In this document: positions 1-8,250 of the stretch, in pieces
Layout of the letters: every line of letters starts with the position of its first letter
Numbering within the stretch: position 1 is the first letter of the stretch
Origin: Candidatus Caldarchaeum sp.
Lineage (GTDB): Archaea; Thermoproteota; Nitrososphaeria_A; Caldarchaeales; Caldarchaeaceae
NCBI GenBank assembly: GCA_025058435.1
Contig: JANXEM010000073.1
Coordinates: 1-40,610, forward strand
DNA: 40,610 nt
Direction: 5' to 3'
The notes under the pieces: generated by a model
Seen by the model: only the letters and a program-made list of their open reading frames with translations
Database searches by the model: none
Told to the model about the DNA's origin: nothing
Made by a program: the position numbers and the translations under genes

Positions 1-152
1 CCGATTTTGAAGACTACTTTGAAGTTTCTTTCGTCGACTTTTTCGTATTTTTGGAGGTCGGGGATGAGTTTGGTGAAGCTGTCGGGGTTGGTGATGAATT
101 TGAAAACAGTTTCTCTGTCGGCGGCTACGGTGAATTTGTCGGCAAGTTTCAT
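1..152 (-). CDS. coxG: CoxG-like SRPBCC protein, C-terminal part cut by window edge
   Basis: The first 50 residues (ATG at 152) are visible and the gene runs off the left edge. The start MKLADKFTV with D-x-E-x-V-F-K-F and LIPDL is typical of the CoxG/SRPBCC family, small hydrophobic-pocket proteins tied to CO dehydrogenase maturation or membrane anchoring. It starts 3 nt after the coxS stop, so it is the third gene of a coxM-coxS-coxG operon. Assignment rests on a short fragment plus context; another SRPBCC protein is possible. Confidence 0.72.
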   Translation of the reverse strand, partial: MKLADKFTVAADRETVFKFITNPDSFTKLIPDLQKYEKVDERNFKVVFKI

Positions 153-155
153 GAG

Positions 156-695
156 CTAAACCTCGATTACGGGTTTGCCGGAAGACCTTATTTCCTCCGC
201 GGCGGCGAGAATAGACTTGACGATGTTGACGTATCCCGTGCATCGGCATAGATTGCCCGAAATGCCGTGCCGAACCTCCTCCTCGGTCGGGTTGGGGTTA
301 GTCATCAAAAACCCTGCCGCGGCCATAATCATGCCCGGAGTGCAGTAGCCGCACTGGAGGCCGTGGTTTTCCCAAAAGGCTTTTTGCAGCGGATGAAGCT
401 GTTCTCCTTTCGCGAGGCCTTCTATCGTCATGATTCTTTTGCCGTTGGCCTGAACGGCGAAATGGGTGCATGATTTGATTGCCTTCCATTTTCCGTCGAA
501 TTCCATCAAAACCGTGCATGCGCCGCAGTTGGTCGTGTCGCAGCCGATGTGTGTTCCCGTCAAACCTGCGTATTCGCGGATGAAATGAACAAGCAAGAGG
601 CGTGGCTCAACTTCGTACGAATATTTGGTGCCGTTAATTTCGATGACCACCTGCTGTTTTGAATTACCTGTTTGTTTCGCTCTCTTAGCCGGCAT
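156..695 (-). CDS. coxS: Carbon monoxide dehydrogenase-type small subunit (2Fe-2S)
   Basis: This 179-residue protein is the iron-sulfur subunit of a xanthine-oxidase-family molybdenum hydroxylase. It passes electrons between the Mo site of the large subunit and the FAD of the medium subunit. The plant-type 2Fe-2S cluster cysteines are C52, C57, C60 and C76. The second cluster is formed by C115, C118, C150 and C152 ([10 protein letters not shown] and NLCRCTGY). ATG 695 is chosen over the adjacent GTG 698 because a GGAGG lies about 8 nt upstream of it. The N-terminus is about 15 residues longer than usual. CoxS is favoured over other hydroxylase small subunits because coxM, coxG, moxR and coxE adjoin. 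Confidence 0.9.
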   Translation of the reverse strand: MPAKRAKQTGNSKQQVVIEINGTKYSYEVEPRLLLVHFIREYAGLTGTHIGCDTTNCGACTVLMEFDGKWKAIKSCTHFAVQANGKRIMTIEGLAKGEQLHPLQKAFWENHGLQCGYCTPGMIMAAAGFLMTNPNPTEEEVRHGISGNLCRCTGYVNIVKSILAAAEEIRSSGKPVIEV

Positions 696-708
696 CACAC
701 ATTCCCTC

Positions 709-1584
709 CTACACCGCTACCCCTGCCCTTTCAAGGGCTTTATTTAAAGACCTTCTTGTAAAAACCTTCGCCATCTCCCTCTTGTATTCAGCGGACCCTC
801 TCAAATCCGACGATGGGTCGGACATCGACGCCGCGGCTTTCGCAGCCTCTTCAACCAATTCTCTGCTCGGCTTCTGCCCAACCAACAGCTCTTCAGCATC
901 CGTCGCCCTGAACGGAAACGGGTTCACCGCCGTCAACGCCAAAGCAACCTTTTCAAACTCGTTATTCTCGTTCAACACAACAGAAGAAGCAACACCAACG
1001 ATGGCATAATCTCCAGCCTTCCTTTCGAACTTCAAGTAGGCCTGGCCTAATTTGGGGCCCTTGGGCACGGGGAGCACGGCCTCCACAAGCAGTTCGGTCG
1101 GCTTCAGAGCGGTTTCAAAAGGGCCTTTGAAAAATTTCGTCGCCTTGATAATTCTCTTCGACGTTCCTTGAGCCACGAGCTCCGCGTCCAAAGCCAAAGC
1201 CGACGCAGGCCAGTCGGCCGCCGGGTCGGCGTGTGCGAGGGCGCCGATGAAGGTGCCGAGGTTTCGGACTTGCATGTCCGCGATGTGGGCCGCGGCGTCA
1301 GCCATCATCGGGAATTTTTCCCTGATGACGGGGGAATGCTCGATGTCCGCATGCCTCACCAACGCCCCTATTCTTACCGCTCTGCCCGAATCTTTGATGT
1401 AGTTAAGGCCTTTGATGTTGTTGATGTCGATAACATATTGAGGCGAAACGAGACGGAGTTTCATCATGGGGATGAGGCTCATGCCTCCGCTCAGAATTTT
1501 GGCCTCGTCCTTATACTTGCGTAGCAGGGAAACAGCTTGAGTGACGGTCGTCGGCGCGAAATATTCGAATTTTCTCGGAATCAT
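709..1584 (-). CDS. coxM: Carbon monoxide dehydrogenase-type medium subunit (FAD)
   Basis: This 291-residue protein is the flavoprotein subunit that receives electrons from the small subunit. FAD-contacting motifs of the family are present: [14 protein letters not shown] at residues 31-44 and [18 protein letters not shown] at 107-124. The C-terminal CO-dehydrogenase flavoprotein domain follows. The second motif reads GTFIGALAH where GTIGGNLAH is usual, a small deviation. It is the first gene of the leftward operon, 13 nt before coxS. A TTTTTAAG box about 30 bp upstream of the ATG fits a near-leaderless promoter. The substrate could be another small carbonyl or heterocycle, since no large subunit is visible. 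Confidence 0.9.
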   Translation of the reverse strand: MIPRKFEYFAPTTVTQAVSLLRKYKDEAKILSGGMSLIPMMKLRLVSPQYVIDINNIKGLNYIKDSGRAVRIGALVRHADIEHSPVIREKFPMMADAAAHIADMQVRNLGTFIGALAHADPAADWPASALALDAELVAQGTSKRIIKATKFFKGPFETALKPTELLVEAVLPVPKGPKLGQAYLKFERKAGDYAIVGVASSVVLNENNEFEKVALALTAVNPFPFRATDAEELLVGQKPSRELVEEAAKAAASMSDPSSDLRGSAEYKREMAKVFTRRSLNKALERAGVAV

Positions 1585-1676
1585 CAGTTGTTTGAATTAG
1601 CTGACTCGCTTAAAAATTTTCCCCCAACATCGTTGAGATGGCTATAGTTTAATTAAATGCGGTTTCAATCGATTGG

Positions 1677-2549
1677 TTGGTGTTGCTAGAGAACCTAACC
1701 CCCGAAGTTTTGGTCAAAGAGATGGAGAAGGAGCTTTACGTTGCGGACGAATCTCTCGCACTCGCCGTCTATCTCGCTCTTAAGCTGGAAAAGCCGCTTC
1801 TTATTGAAGGAGAGCCCGGATGCGGAAAAACCGAAGTCGCTAAAGTTTTGGCGAAGCTTTTGAACACAGAACTCATACGTCTTCAGTGCTACGAAGGCAT
1901 AACCGCTTCGCAGGCGCTGTATGAATGGGATTACCCGAGGCAGCTGATAAACATCCGTCTTCTGGAGGACAAAAAGTCAATCGACGAAATAAGTGAAGAG
2001 ATTTTCAGCGAAAAATATCTTCTCAAAAGGCCTCTGTTGGCGGCGTTGCTTCACGAAGGCCCGAACCCGCCGGTGTTGTTGATTGACGAAATAGACCGAA
2101 GCGACGAAGAATTTGAAGGGTTTCTGCTGGAGTTTCTGGCGGAGTTCCAAGTGACCATTCCCGAACTGGGAACCATCAGAGCGAAGAAAAAACCCGTCGT
2201 CATAATCACCTCTAACCGGACGAGGGAAGTCGGCGACGGCCTCCGTAGAAGATGCCTATACCTCTACGTTACGTATCCGTCTCCAGACAAGGAGCGGCGG
2301 ATCTTATCGCTCAAGGTTCCGAATCTTTCGGCCAAGCTCGCCGACGACGTGGTCGGCTTTGTTCAGCGGCTTCGGCAGGTGAATGAATTGACGAAAAAGC
2401 CCGGCATCTCCGAAACGCTCGACTGGGCTAATGCCTTGACTGTGTTGGGGGCCAAGGAAATAACGCCGTCCGTCCTCTCTTCGACGTTGAGCTGCCTCAT
2501 CAAAAACGAAGACGACCTCAAAGTCGTTAGAGATTTGGGAATCGCGTAG
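1677..2549 (+). CDS. coxD: MoxR-family AAA+ ATPase (CoxD-like)
   Basis: This 290-residue MoxR-type ATPase has a Walker A GEPGCGKT at residues 45-52 and a Walker B VLLIDEID at 133-140. In cox clusters, CoxD works with CoxE as a chaperone that matures the Mo-Cu active site. It starts at TTG 1677 and is divergent from coxM. A TTTAATTAAA box at about 1649-1658 fits a promoter with little or no leader. It is followed 2 nt later by the VWA partner gene, the standard MoxR-VWA pairing. The CoxD name depends on the neighbouring cox genes; MoxR-VWA pairs serve other metalloenzymes too. Confidence 0.88.
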   Translation: MVLLENLTPEVLVKEMEKELYVADESLALAVYLALKLEKPLLIEGEPGCGKTEVAKVLAKLLNTELIRLQCYEGITASQALYEWDYPRQLINIRLLEDKKSIDEISEEIFSEKYLLKRPLLAALLHEGPNPPVLLIDEIDRSDEEFEGFLLEFLAEFQVTIPELGTIRAKKKPVVIITSNRTREVGDGLRRRCLYLYVTYPSPDKERRILSLKVPNLSAKLADDVVGFVQRLRQVNELTKKPGISETLDWANALTVLGAKEITPSVLSSTLSCLIKNEDDLKVVRDLGIA

Positions 2550-2551
2550 GC

Positions 2552-3703
2552 ATGTCGGCAGTCGAAGTCCTTTCACTTGTAACCGAGGTTTCGAGAAGAC
2601 TGCGAATTAATGGTGTGAAATGCGGCACATCCGAGTCCCTTGACGCCTACCGCGCTTTGGGGCTCATCCGGATAAAGTCCGTCGAACATCTGAAACAGGT
2701 TCTCCGGCTATGCATGATCAAGAGGCTTGAAGACTACGAAATCTTCGACAAGATCTTCGACGAGTTGCAGAAGCAGAAACGGCCTTCCGAACAGATGCGT
2801 GACGGCCAAGAAGCCGGTCAGAAAGCTGACATGCAGAAAAGGACTGAAAAAAGCAGTACTTCACGCGAAACCCAGAAACAGATGACGGTTTACTACAGCC
2901 CGGTCGAAGTGTTGATGAAAAAAGACCTGCCGACGCCAACGCTGTCTTTCCTCCGCGAAAGCAGAAGGGTGATGAAACGTTTTCGCCGGCGGATGGCCTT
3001 GCTTCCGGGGCGGAGGTTTGAAAGAAGCAGCAAAGGCCCGATAGATTTCGCCGAAACTATCCGTCAAAGCCTGCGTACGCAGGGTGAAATATTGCGTGTT
3101 TTGAGAAGGAGGAGGAAGGTAACGAGATGCAAGCTTGTGGCCATTTTCGACGTCAGCGGTTCGATGGACACCTACACGGAGTTTTTGATGCAGTCGATGT
3201 ATGCTCTGGCCCGTCAAACCGTGGCTGTCGAAGTTTTTGTTTTCAGCACGAAGCTGATGAAGGTCAGCAGCTTGTTGAAGTATTTTGGGCCGAAGAGGGC
3301 CGCGGAGCTTATTTCGCGGGACGTAAACATCTGGGGTAGCGGAACCCGGATAGGAAGCTGTTTGTCAACATTTATCGAGAAACATCGCGGGTTGGTTGGG
3401 AAAGGGACTGTGGCCTTGATTGTGAGCGACGGCTGGGACACCGGCGAACCCGAAGTTTTGGACAGGTCGATGAAAAACCTCAAAACCATGGTCGGACGTA
3501 TTGTGTGGGTCAACCCTCACGCCGACAAACCCGGGTTCAAGCCGAGGACAATCGGAATGGAAACCGCGATGCCTTACATCGACGTCTTAGCCGGAATGAA
3601 CGCCCTCAAAAGCCTCAAAGGATTCAAAACCTACTTCGGCACAGCGCTCGAGCCCATGGGAAGAAAAACCGTCAGCAGACCGGCCCGACCTTCTCGCCAG
3701 TAG
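2552..3703 (+). CDS. coxE: VWA-domain protein, CoxE-like
   Basis: This 383-residue protein has a C-terminal von Willebrand factor A domain carrying the metal-ion-dependent adhesion site DVSGS at 200-204 and a later SDGWDTGE. The N-terminal half is helical and highly charged, with an arginine-rich stretch near residues 140-190. CoxE proteins act with the CoxD ATPase in post-translational assembly of CO dehydrogenase. The start ATG lies 2 nt after coxD, so the two are co-transcribed. The 3' end overlaps the convergent xdhC gene by 32 nt. Confidence 0.87.
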   Translation: MSAVEVLSLVTEVSRRLRINGVKCGTSESLDAYRALGLIRIKSVEHLKQVLRLCMIKRLEDYEIFDKIFDELQKQKRPSEQMRDGQEAGQKADMQKRTEKSSTSRETQKQMTVYYSPVEVLMKKDLPTPTLSFLRESRRVMKRFRRRMALLPGRRFERSSKGPIDFAETIRQSLRTQGEILRVLRRRRKVTRCKLVAIFDVSGSMDTYTEFLMQSMYALARQTVAVEVFVFSTKLMKVSSLLKYFGPKRAAELISRDVNIWGSGTRIGSCLSTFIEKHRGLVGKGTVALIVSDGWDTGEPEVLDRSMKNLKTMVGRIVWVNPHADKPGFKPRTIGMETAMPYIDVLAGMNALKSLKGFKTYFGTALEPMGRKTVSRPARPSRQ

Positions 3704-4523
3704 CTTCAGAAACGATTTCCTTCAAATCTTTTTCTACAGCCTTCACTTCAGCTAAACGCCTGCCTGTCCCGCCTTTCTCCAAAGCGATAATTTCAGCCAA
3801 AACGGTCAAAGCAATCTCTTCAGGCTTCTCAGCACCGATGTCAAGGCCCGCCGGAGAAGAAATTCGCCTCAAACTTTCCTCCGGAACACCGATTCGAACC
3901 AGAGTTTCGAACACTATCCCAGCCCTTTTTGAGCTGGCGATCAAACCGATATACCTCGCCCCGCCGTCGAGGGCCACTTTCAGGTATTTGTGGTCGAGTT
4001 TATGCATCGTGGAAACTACTACCGCCGTGTTGGATGATATTTCGACTCCTTTGAGGTCTGGGTCAGTGACGTATAGGTCGACCGATGACGGGTCTTTGAA
4101 CATGTTGTCGGGGTCGGCTACAACGACACGATAGTCCAGCAGCTTTCCTATCTTCGCCAAGCTTTCGACGATTCCTCCGTGGCCGACGAGGACGAGCTGT
4201 TTTTTTGGCAAAACTGGCTCGAGGTAGACCTCCATGGAGCCGCCGCATGGGACGCCCGTTCCACGTAACTCATCCTCCATTTCGAGGTAGATGGTTCGGC
4301 TTTTTCCCTCTTTAATTGTTTTCAGGGCTTCGTGAAGGACCGTCGTTTCGACACATCCGCCGCCCACCCATCCGAAAAACCCCCTTCCATCCTCCAAGAT
4401 AATGGCCTTCGAGCCAAGTTTACCTGATGTATGGCCGATGGTTTTCACAACGGTGGCTATGCAGAACTTTTTCTGTTCGTTGACTAATTCGGCGACCTTC
4501 GCGTAGAAGGTTAAATTGTCCAA
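3672..4523 (-). CDS. xdhC: XdhC/CoxI-family molybdenum cofactor insertion protein
   Basis: XdhC-family proteins bind the molybdenum cofactor and hand it, matured, to xanthine-oxidase-family enzymes. The N-terminal XdhC domain has GWVGGGCVE around residue 55 and VPCGGSMEV near 91-99. The C-terminal Rossmann domain has LVGHGGIVESLAKI near 112. The reading frame is open much further upstream, but TTG 4523 is preferred. It gives a normal 283-residue protein starting MDNLTFYAKV, and it lies 26 bp from the A/T box at 4545-4553. Given its neighbours it probably serves the CO dehydrogenase. Confidence 0.83.
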   Translation of the reverse strand: MDNLTFYAKVAELVNEQKKFCIATVVKTIGHTSGKLGSKAIILEDGRGFFGWVGGGCVETTVLHEALKTIKEGKSRTIYLEMEDELRGTGVPCGGSMEVYLEPVLPKKQLVLVGHGGIVESLAKIGKLLDYRVVVADPDNMFKDPSSVDLYVTDPDLKGVEISSNTAVVVSTMHKLDHKYLKVALDGGARYIGLIASSKRAGIVFETLVRIGVPEESLRRISSPAGLDIGAEKPEEIALTVLAEIIALEKGGTGRRLAEVKAVEKDLKEIVSEATGEKVGPVC

Positions 4524-4544
4524 CGCGTGATGAAAAAGGTTTGC

Positions 4545-4553
4545 TAAAATATA
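4545..4553. promoter_or_regulatory. Shared TATA-like element between xdhC and moeA
   Basis: TAAAATATA reads as a TATA box on both strands. Its centre is about 26 bp from the xdhC TTG (4523) and about 29 bp from the in-frame moeA TTG at 4578. This is the spacing expected for leaderless archaeal transcripts in both directions. Confidence 0.5.
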
Positions 4554-4568
4554 AGCCAATCGCTTGAA

Positions 4569-5819
4569 TTGAAGGAGTTGCGACGCATCATAAAATTCAC
4601 CGACATTTGGGAAGCTCAGAACATCCTTCTCGCACACGTGAAGCCGCTGGACAGACATGAATCTGTCCCAGTTTTCGAGGCAGCCGACAGAGTTCTCTAC
4701 AGCCCAATAGTTTCGCAGAAAGACCTACCGCCCCATCACGCATCCCACATGGACGGCTATGCAGTCAAATCCGCAAACCTCCAATCCGCGACGAAAGAAA
4801 ACCCCGTCAAACTCAAGATTGTGGGGACATGCACGCCCGGCAAAAAACAGGAAATAGACCTGCAAGACGGCGAAGCCGCCCGAATTCTAACGGGTGCTTA
4901 TTTGCCGGACAAAGCTGACGCTGTCGTTCCGCAGGAATATGTTTCTGTTGTTGGAGATTATGTCGTGATTGATTCGCCGGCTGTTCCGTGGCAGTTTGTT
5001 GATTTGAAGGGTTTCGACGTGAAAGCGGGTCAGAGGCTTTTCGAAAGAGGTCATGTTTTGAAGATGGCTGACGCGGTTCTTTTGGCTTCTTTTGGGGTGG
5101 AGCGGGTGGATGTTGTCGAAAGACCTCGGGTGGGCCTGTTCGCTGTGGGAGATGAGTTGACGGAAAGCTTCGACGAAGCCCGCCGAGGCAAAGTTTTGAA
5201 CACACACACCCATCTCGTCAAAAGGCTAATATCAGCTTCCGGAGGCACTCCAACCTTTTACGGCATAGTTCCCGACGACCCAGCTATTCTCAAGGAAAAA
5301 GTAGATGCATACACGGCCCAAACGGATGTCTTCATCTCCATCGCAGGATCGTCGATAAGCGAAAAAGATGTTTCATCAATCTTCACCGCTTCCCAGTCCA
5401 GCTCGCTTTTTGTCCACGGGCTCACGCTTCAGCCAGGCCGGGTCGGTGGATTCGGCTTCGTCAACGAAAAACCCTTCATTCTTCTGCCGGGCCTCATAAT
5501 GTCGACCCTCAACGTCTTCATGTTCCTCGCCTACCCCCTACTCCGTAAACTTCAGCACCAACCCCCCCGCTACTACCATCACCGAGTTAAAGCAAGGCTC
5601 GTGGAGGACGTACGTTTCAGGAAATACCTCGATTTCGTAAAAATCGTATGGGTTACCGTGGAGGATGATGGCAGAGAGTTGACCTGCCGCCCCATCCCGG
5701 GTGAATCAAGCGGAGTAAGCATTCCGTCGCGTTCAGATGGGTTTGTCGCAGCATTTCCGGGAGTCGACCGTCTTGAGAAGGGCGCGGTTGTTTGGGTTAA
5801 CTATCCTCCCGGACTTTGA
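4569..5819 (+). CDS. moeA: MoeA-like molybdopterin molybdenumtransferase, divergent
   Basis: MoeA inserts molybdate into adenylylated molybdopterin. This 416-residue protein has the MoeA N-terminal motif ASHMDGYAV (58-66), LTGAYLPDKADAVVPQE (108-123), the MoCF-domain FAVGDEL (191-197) and a C-terminal beta domain. Two usual motifs are altered. The GGVSVG-type loop reads IAGSSISEKD (258-267), and LPGNPVS reads LPGLIMST (306-313). It may therefore be a specialised paralogue, for instance for the Mo-Cu site, or a weakly active copy. The start is TTG 4569 or, better placed relative to the TATA element, TTG 4578. It diverges from xdhC. Confidence 0.82.
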   Translation: MKELRRIIKFTDIWEAQNILLAHVKPLDRHESVPVFEAADRVLYSPIVSQKDLPPHHASHMDGYAVKSANLQSATKENPVKLKIVGTCTPGKKQEIDLQDGEAARILTGAYLPDKADAVVPQEYVSVVGDYVVIDSPAVPWQFVDLKGFDVKAGQRLFERGHVLKMADAVLLASFGVERVDVVERPRVGLFAVGDELTESFDEARRGKVLNTHTHLVKRLISASGGTPTFYGIVPDDPAILKEKVDAYTAQTDVFISIAGSSISEKDVSSIFTASQSSSLFVHGLTLQPGRVGGFGFVNEKPFILLPGLIMSTLNVFMFLAYPLLRKLQHQPPRYYHHRVKARLVEDVRFRKYLDFVKIVWVTVEDDGRELTCRPIPGESSGVSIPSRSDGFVAAFPGVDRLEKGAVVWVNYPPGL

Positions 5820-5821
5820 TT

Positions 5822-5880
5822 GGGGGTCGGCTCGGCTCTTCCTGCATCATGTCTCAGTCTGGGGCAGCGGCCTCATCCCC
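5822..5880 (-). ncRNA. Possible C/D box-like small RNA
   Basis: On the minus strand a GGGG stem leads into GGATGAG (C-like). After 15 nt comes CTGA (D', 5854-5857), then 3 nt and ATGATG (C', 5845-5850). After about 14 nt comes CCGA (D-like, 5827-5830), running into CCCCC. The order C-D'-C'-D, the spacings and the closing G/C stem fit an archaeal C/D guide RNA, but the outer C and D boxes are not canonical. Treat this as a candidate only. Confidence 0.22.
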
Positions 5881-5972
5881 CATGACTAATTGTATCAATC
5901 GGCTAATATGTTTATCAAATGGTTGAAAAAACTTAAAACAGGGCTGTTTCGTTTACTTGCCGCGTGAGCGTT

Positions 5973-6080
5973 ATGTTGTCCGAAATGATTTACAAGGCCG
6001 AGGAGGAGGAAGAATTCGAAGAAGAATGGGAGGAAGAGGATTTCGAGGAAGAAGAGTGGGAGGAAGAAGAGGAGTTTTAA
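5973..6080 (+). CDS. Tiny highly acidic protein
   Basis: This ORF encodes 35 residues, of which 21 are Glu and one Asp. They are nearly all in residues 10-34 as acidic runs punctuated by single Phe or Trp (F15, W19, F24, W29, F35). I do not recognise a family. A GTG at 5964, in frame, lies about 27 bp from a CTTAAAA box at 5932-5938, so the real product may have three more residues (MSV) and a leaderless mRNA. Its stop abuts the stop of the convergent RAM-domain gene. The coding strand is almost pure purine, so simple-sequence DNA with a fortuitous frame is the alternative. Confidence 0.5.
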   Translation: MLSEMIYKAEEEEEFEEEWEEEDFEEEEWEEEEEF

Positions 6081-6365
6081 CTATTCCCCTGTCTCCTCCC
6101 CCTCTTTTTTGTGGGTGTAAAGCACTATGCTGGTGACGGTGCTTTTCACTCCTTCGACCGTCAGAATCTTGTTCTTCAAAAAATCGCGAAAAGCCTTGAT
6201 GTCCTTCGTCATCACAAACACTATCAGGTCAAACTCGCCAGTAACTTCGTAGACGTCGACGACTTCGGGCAGCTTGCTCACCTGCTTCGCAACCTTCTCG
6301 ATCGAATTGCTTTCGGCGAAGATGTGTATGATGGCCCTCACGGCTGAAACCGACAACCTATTCAC
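6081..6365 (-). CDS. Stand-alone Lrp/AsnC-type ligand-binding (RAM) domain protein
   Basis: This 94-residue protein has no DNA-binding helix-turn-helix and consists of the alpha-beta RAM fold seen at the C-terminus of Lrp/AsnC regulators. The typical segments are LPEVVDVYEVTGEFDLIVFV and a later VEGVKSTVTSIVL. Such proteins oligomerise and bind amino acids at subunit interfaces. It starts at GTG 6365 and overlaps the end of the permease gene by 8 nt. It is therefore co-transcribed with that transporter and may sense its substrate or regulate it. That link is inference. Confidence 0.8.
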   Translation of the reverse strand: MNRLSVSAVRAIIHIFAESNSIEKVAKQVSKLPEVVDVYEVTGEFDLIVFVMTKDIKAFRDFLKNKILTVEGVKSTVTSIVLYTHKKEGEETGE

Positions 6366-8235
6366 CCACCCTTTTCAAGGATAACACCCTTCCCGGATAC
6401 CGGGTTAAAAGGTTGTGTATGTTCTTCTCATGGCCTTTCTCGAAGATGGATTTTTCAGCCCTCCGCTGGATGTAGGCGACGAGGTCAAACCTGCCTTCTT
6501 CCAGCATCCGGGAAACTTTTTCCTCAAAGTCGCCGATTTCAACCACAGACGTTGCATTATATTTATCCTTCTTCAAGGACTTGCACAACTCGTGGAGATC
6601 GCGGCTCACTTCTTCCCCAATTTTAACGAGGTCGCCGGATGAACCGGTATGAGGCTCGACGATGCTGACCACACCGATGTCGAACCTTCTGTCGAAGGCA
6701 TGTACTATTGATTTATAGGCGGTGTCCATATTTTCGTAGGGCCTCACCAATACACCGACCTTCATTCGGTAGCTAAGCGGCTCAACCAAGTCACCTTCTT
6801 CGCCGCTGACCACTCGAGCTCCAACGGCCTTCCGGTATACGGCGAACAGAGCGACGCCGAAGACCATCCAGAATATCGTGACAACGCGGCCGGACGCGTG
6901 GAACAGGAGCATCAAAAACAATATAGCCGAAAGCCCTGCAAACCCCACCGCCGCGGGCAGCGGGATTTCAAGGCCGCGTATTTTGACGGTCAAGGGCATA
7001 GTCCACGGCGTGTAAACCGTGGTTTCCAGCTTCCGGAGACGGATGTAGGTGGGGACGAGGACGACGTAGCTGATGACCGCTGCGAAGGCGTAAACGCTCG
7101 CCAGCAGCGGGATGTCTCCCAGAAACGACAGCAGAACACCAAGCGTTCCGAAAAAAAGGATAGCTCTAACCGGTGTCCGGAAACGTGGATGGATTGTCCT
7201 TATCCACGAAGGCAGCAGCCTGAACCGGGCCATGCTGGCGGTCAGCCTTGAAACCCCCACGAGGCCCGTGTTGGACGATGAAAAGCAGAGAATGAACGCG
7301 GCGAACCCCACCATGGGCATGAGAAAATCGGCCACAAGGGGGAAAGTGCCGACGAGGGCTGATACCGGGTTTTCATACGCCGCAGCGAGCTGCCGCCAGT
7401 CCATCGAACCGACCGACAGAACAGGAAAAGCGACCGCCGAGAAAGCAACGACCACAACCACCATTTTAGCCGCTTTCGGAAGGGAAAAATGAGGCCTTCG
7501 CGTCTCTTCAGCGGCTTGTGCGATAGACTCTATGCCGACAAACGAAGCCATGGCCAACGTTACGGCGTAGAGAAAATTGTTCAAGTCAACTGGAAGAAAT
7601 GGCAGGTAGCCGACGTCCCCCCCATAGACGACGTCGCTGCCGAAAACCAAAACCTGACTCATGAAAAGATTGGGGTCGAATTTCAGCAGGAATCCCGTGG
7701 AAAGAATCAAAGCCTCGATAGAAAGGCCGACGAAAACAAGAGCCGAAACCATGAAAGACGAATATTTGATTCCCACGATGTTTAGAAAAACCAGAACTGA
7801 CGCCAAAAAGCCGGCGACAACCCCTATCGAAGGTATCGTGAACCCCATAAAACGGACGTCGGGAAACATCAGAACGGGAAAAAGATGTCTAAGGTAACCC
7901 GCGGCCGCGACGGCGAAAAGAGACATGCAGAGGATGTAGGCGAGCATCATGGCCCAGCCCGCCACGAAACCCAACAACGTGTTGTAGGCCTTCATCGCGT
8001 AGACCTGTACGCCGCCGGCGTAGGGGTAGGTGGGGGCGAGCTCGGCGTAGATAAGCCCCACCACGGCGTAGAGACAAGCCGCTATGAGAAAAGCGATGGG
8101 CGCGGCGCCGCCCGCGAAAAGCGTGATGACGCCAAGGGCTATGAAGATGTTGGGGCCGACGTCGCCGTAGCCGAGGGCGAAGGAACCAAACCACCCCACT
8201 TCCCTCTTGTAGCCCGCCTCCTTTGGATTTCCCAA
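6358..8235 (-). CDS. APC-family amino acid permease with C-terminal soluble domain
   Basis: This 625-residue protein has about 12 hydrophobic segments within residues 15-465, arranged like APC superfamily amino acid/polyamine transporters. It includes the helix-1 GYGDVGPNIFIALG motif and an FVGIESIAQAAEE segment near 232-244. Residues from about 492 on form a soluble alpha/beta domain (start MKVGVLVRPYENMD) resembling a universal-stress-protein-type domain, as in several APC transporters. The start is TTG 8235. The downstream RAM-domain gene overlaps it. The substrate cannot be told from sequence. Confidence 0.85.
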   Translation of the reverse strand: MGNPKEAGYKREVGWFGSFALGYGDVGPNIFIALGVITLFAGGAAPIAFLIAACLYAVVGLIYAELAPTYPYAGGVQVYAMKAYNTLLGFVAGWAMMLAYILCMSLFAVAAAGYLRHLFPVLMFPDVRFMGFTIPSIGVVAGFLASVLVFLNIVGIKYSSFMVSALVFVGLSIEALILSTGFLLKFDPNLFMSQVLVFGSDVVYGGDVGYLPFLPVDLNNFLYAVTLAMASFVGIESIAQAAEETRRPHFSLPKAAKMVVVVVAFSAVAFPVLSVGSMDWRQLAAAYENPVSALVGTFPLVADFLMPMVGFAAFILCFSSSNTGLVGVSRLTASMARFRLLPSWIRTIHPRFRTPVRAILFFGTLGVLLSFLGDIPLLASVYAFAAVISYVVLVPTYIRLRKLETTVYTPWTMPLTVKIRGLEIPLPAAVGFAGLSAILFLMLLFHASGRVVTIFWMVFGVALFAVYRKAVGARVVSGEEGDLVEPLSYRMKVGVLVRPYENMDTAYKSIVHAFDRRFDIGVVSIVEPHTGSSGDLVKIGEEVSRDLHELCKSLKKDKYNATSVVEIGDFEEKVSRMLEEGRFDLVAYIQRRAEKSIFEKGHEKNIHNLLTRYPGRVLSLKRVGE

Positions 8236-8250
8236 ATCAAACCGTCTGCC

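Noticed and set aside
3505..4134. Open frame of 209 codons on the plus strand
   Set aside because: It runs out of frame through the end of coxE and antisense to xdhC; composition is that of a shadow frame.
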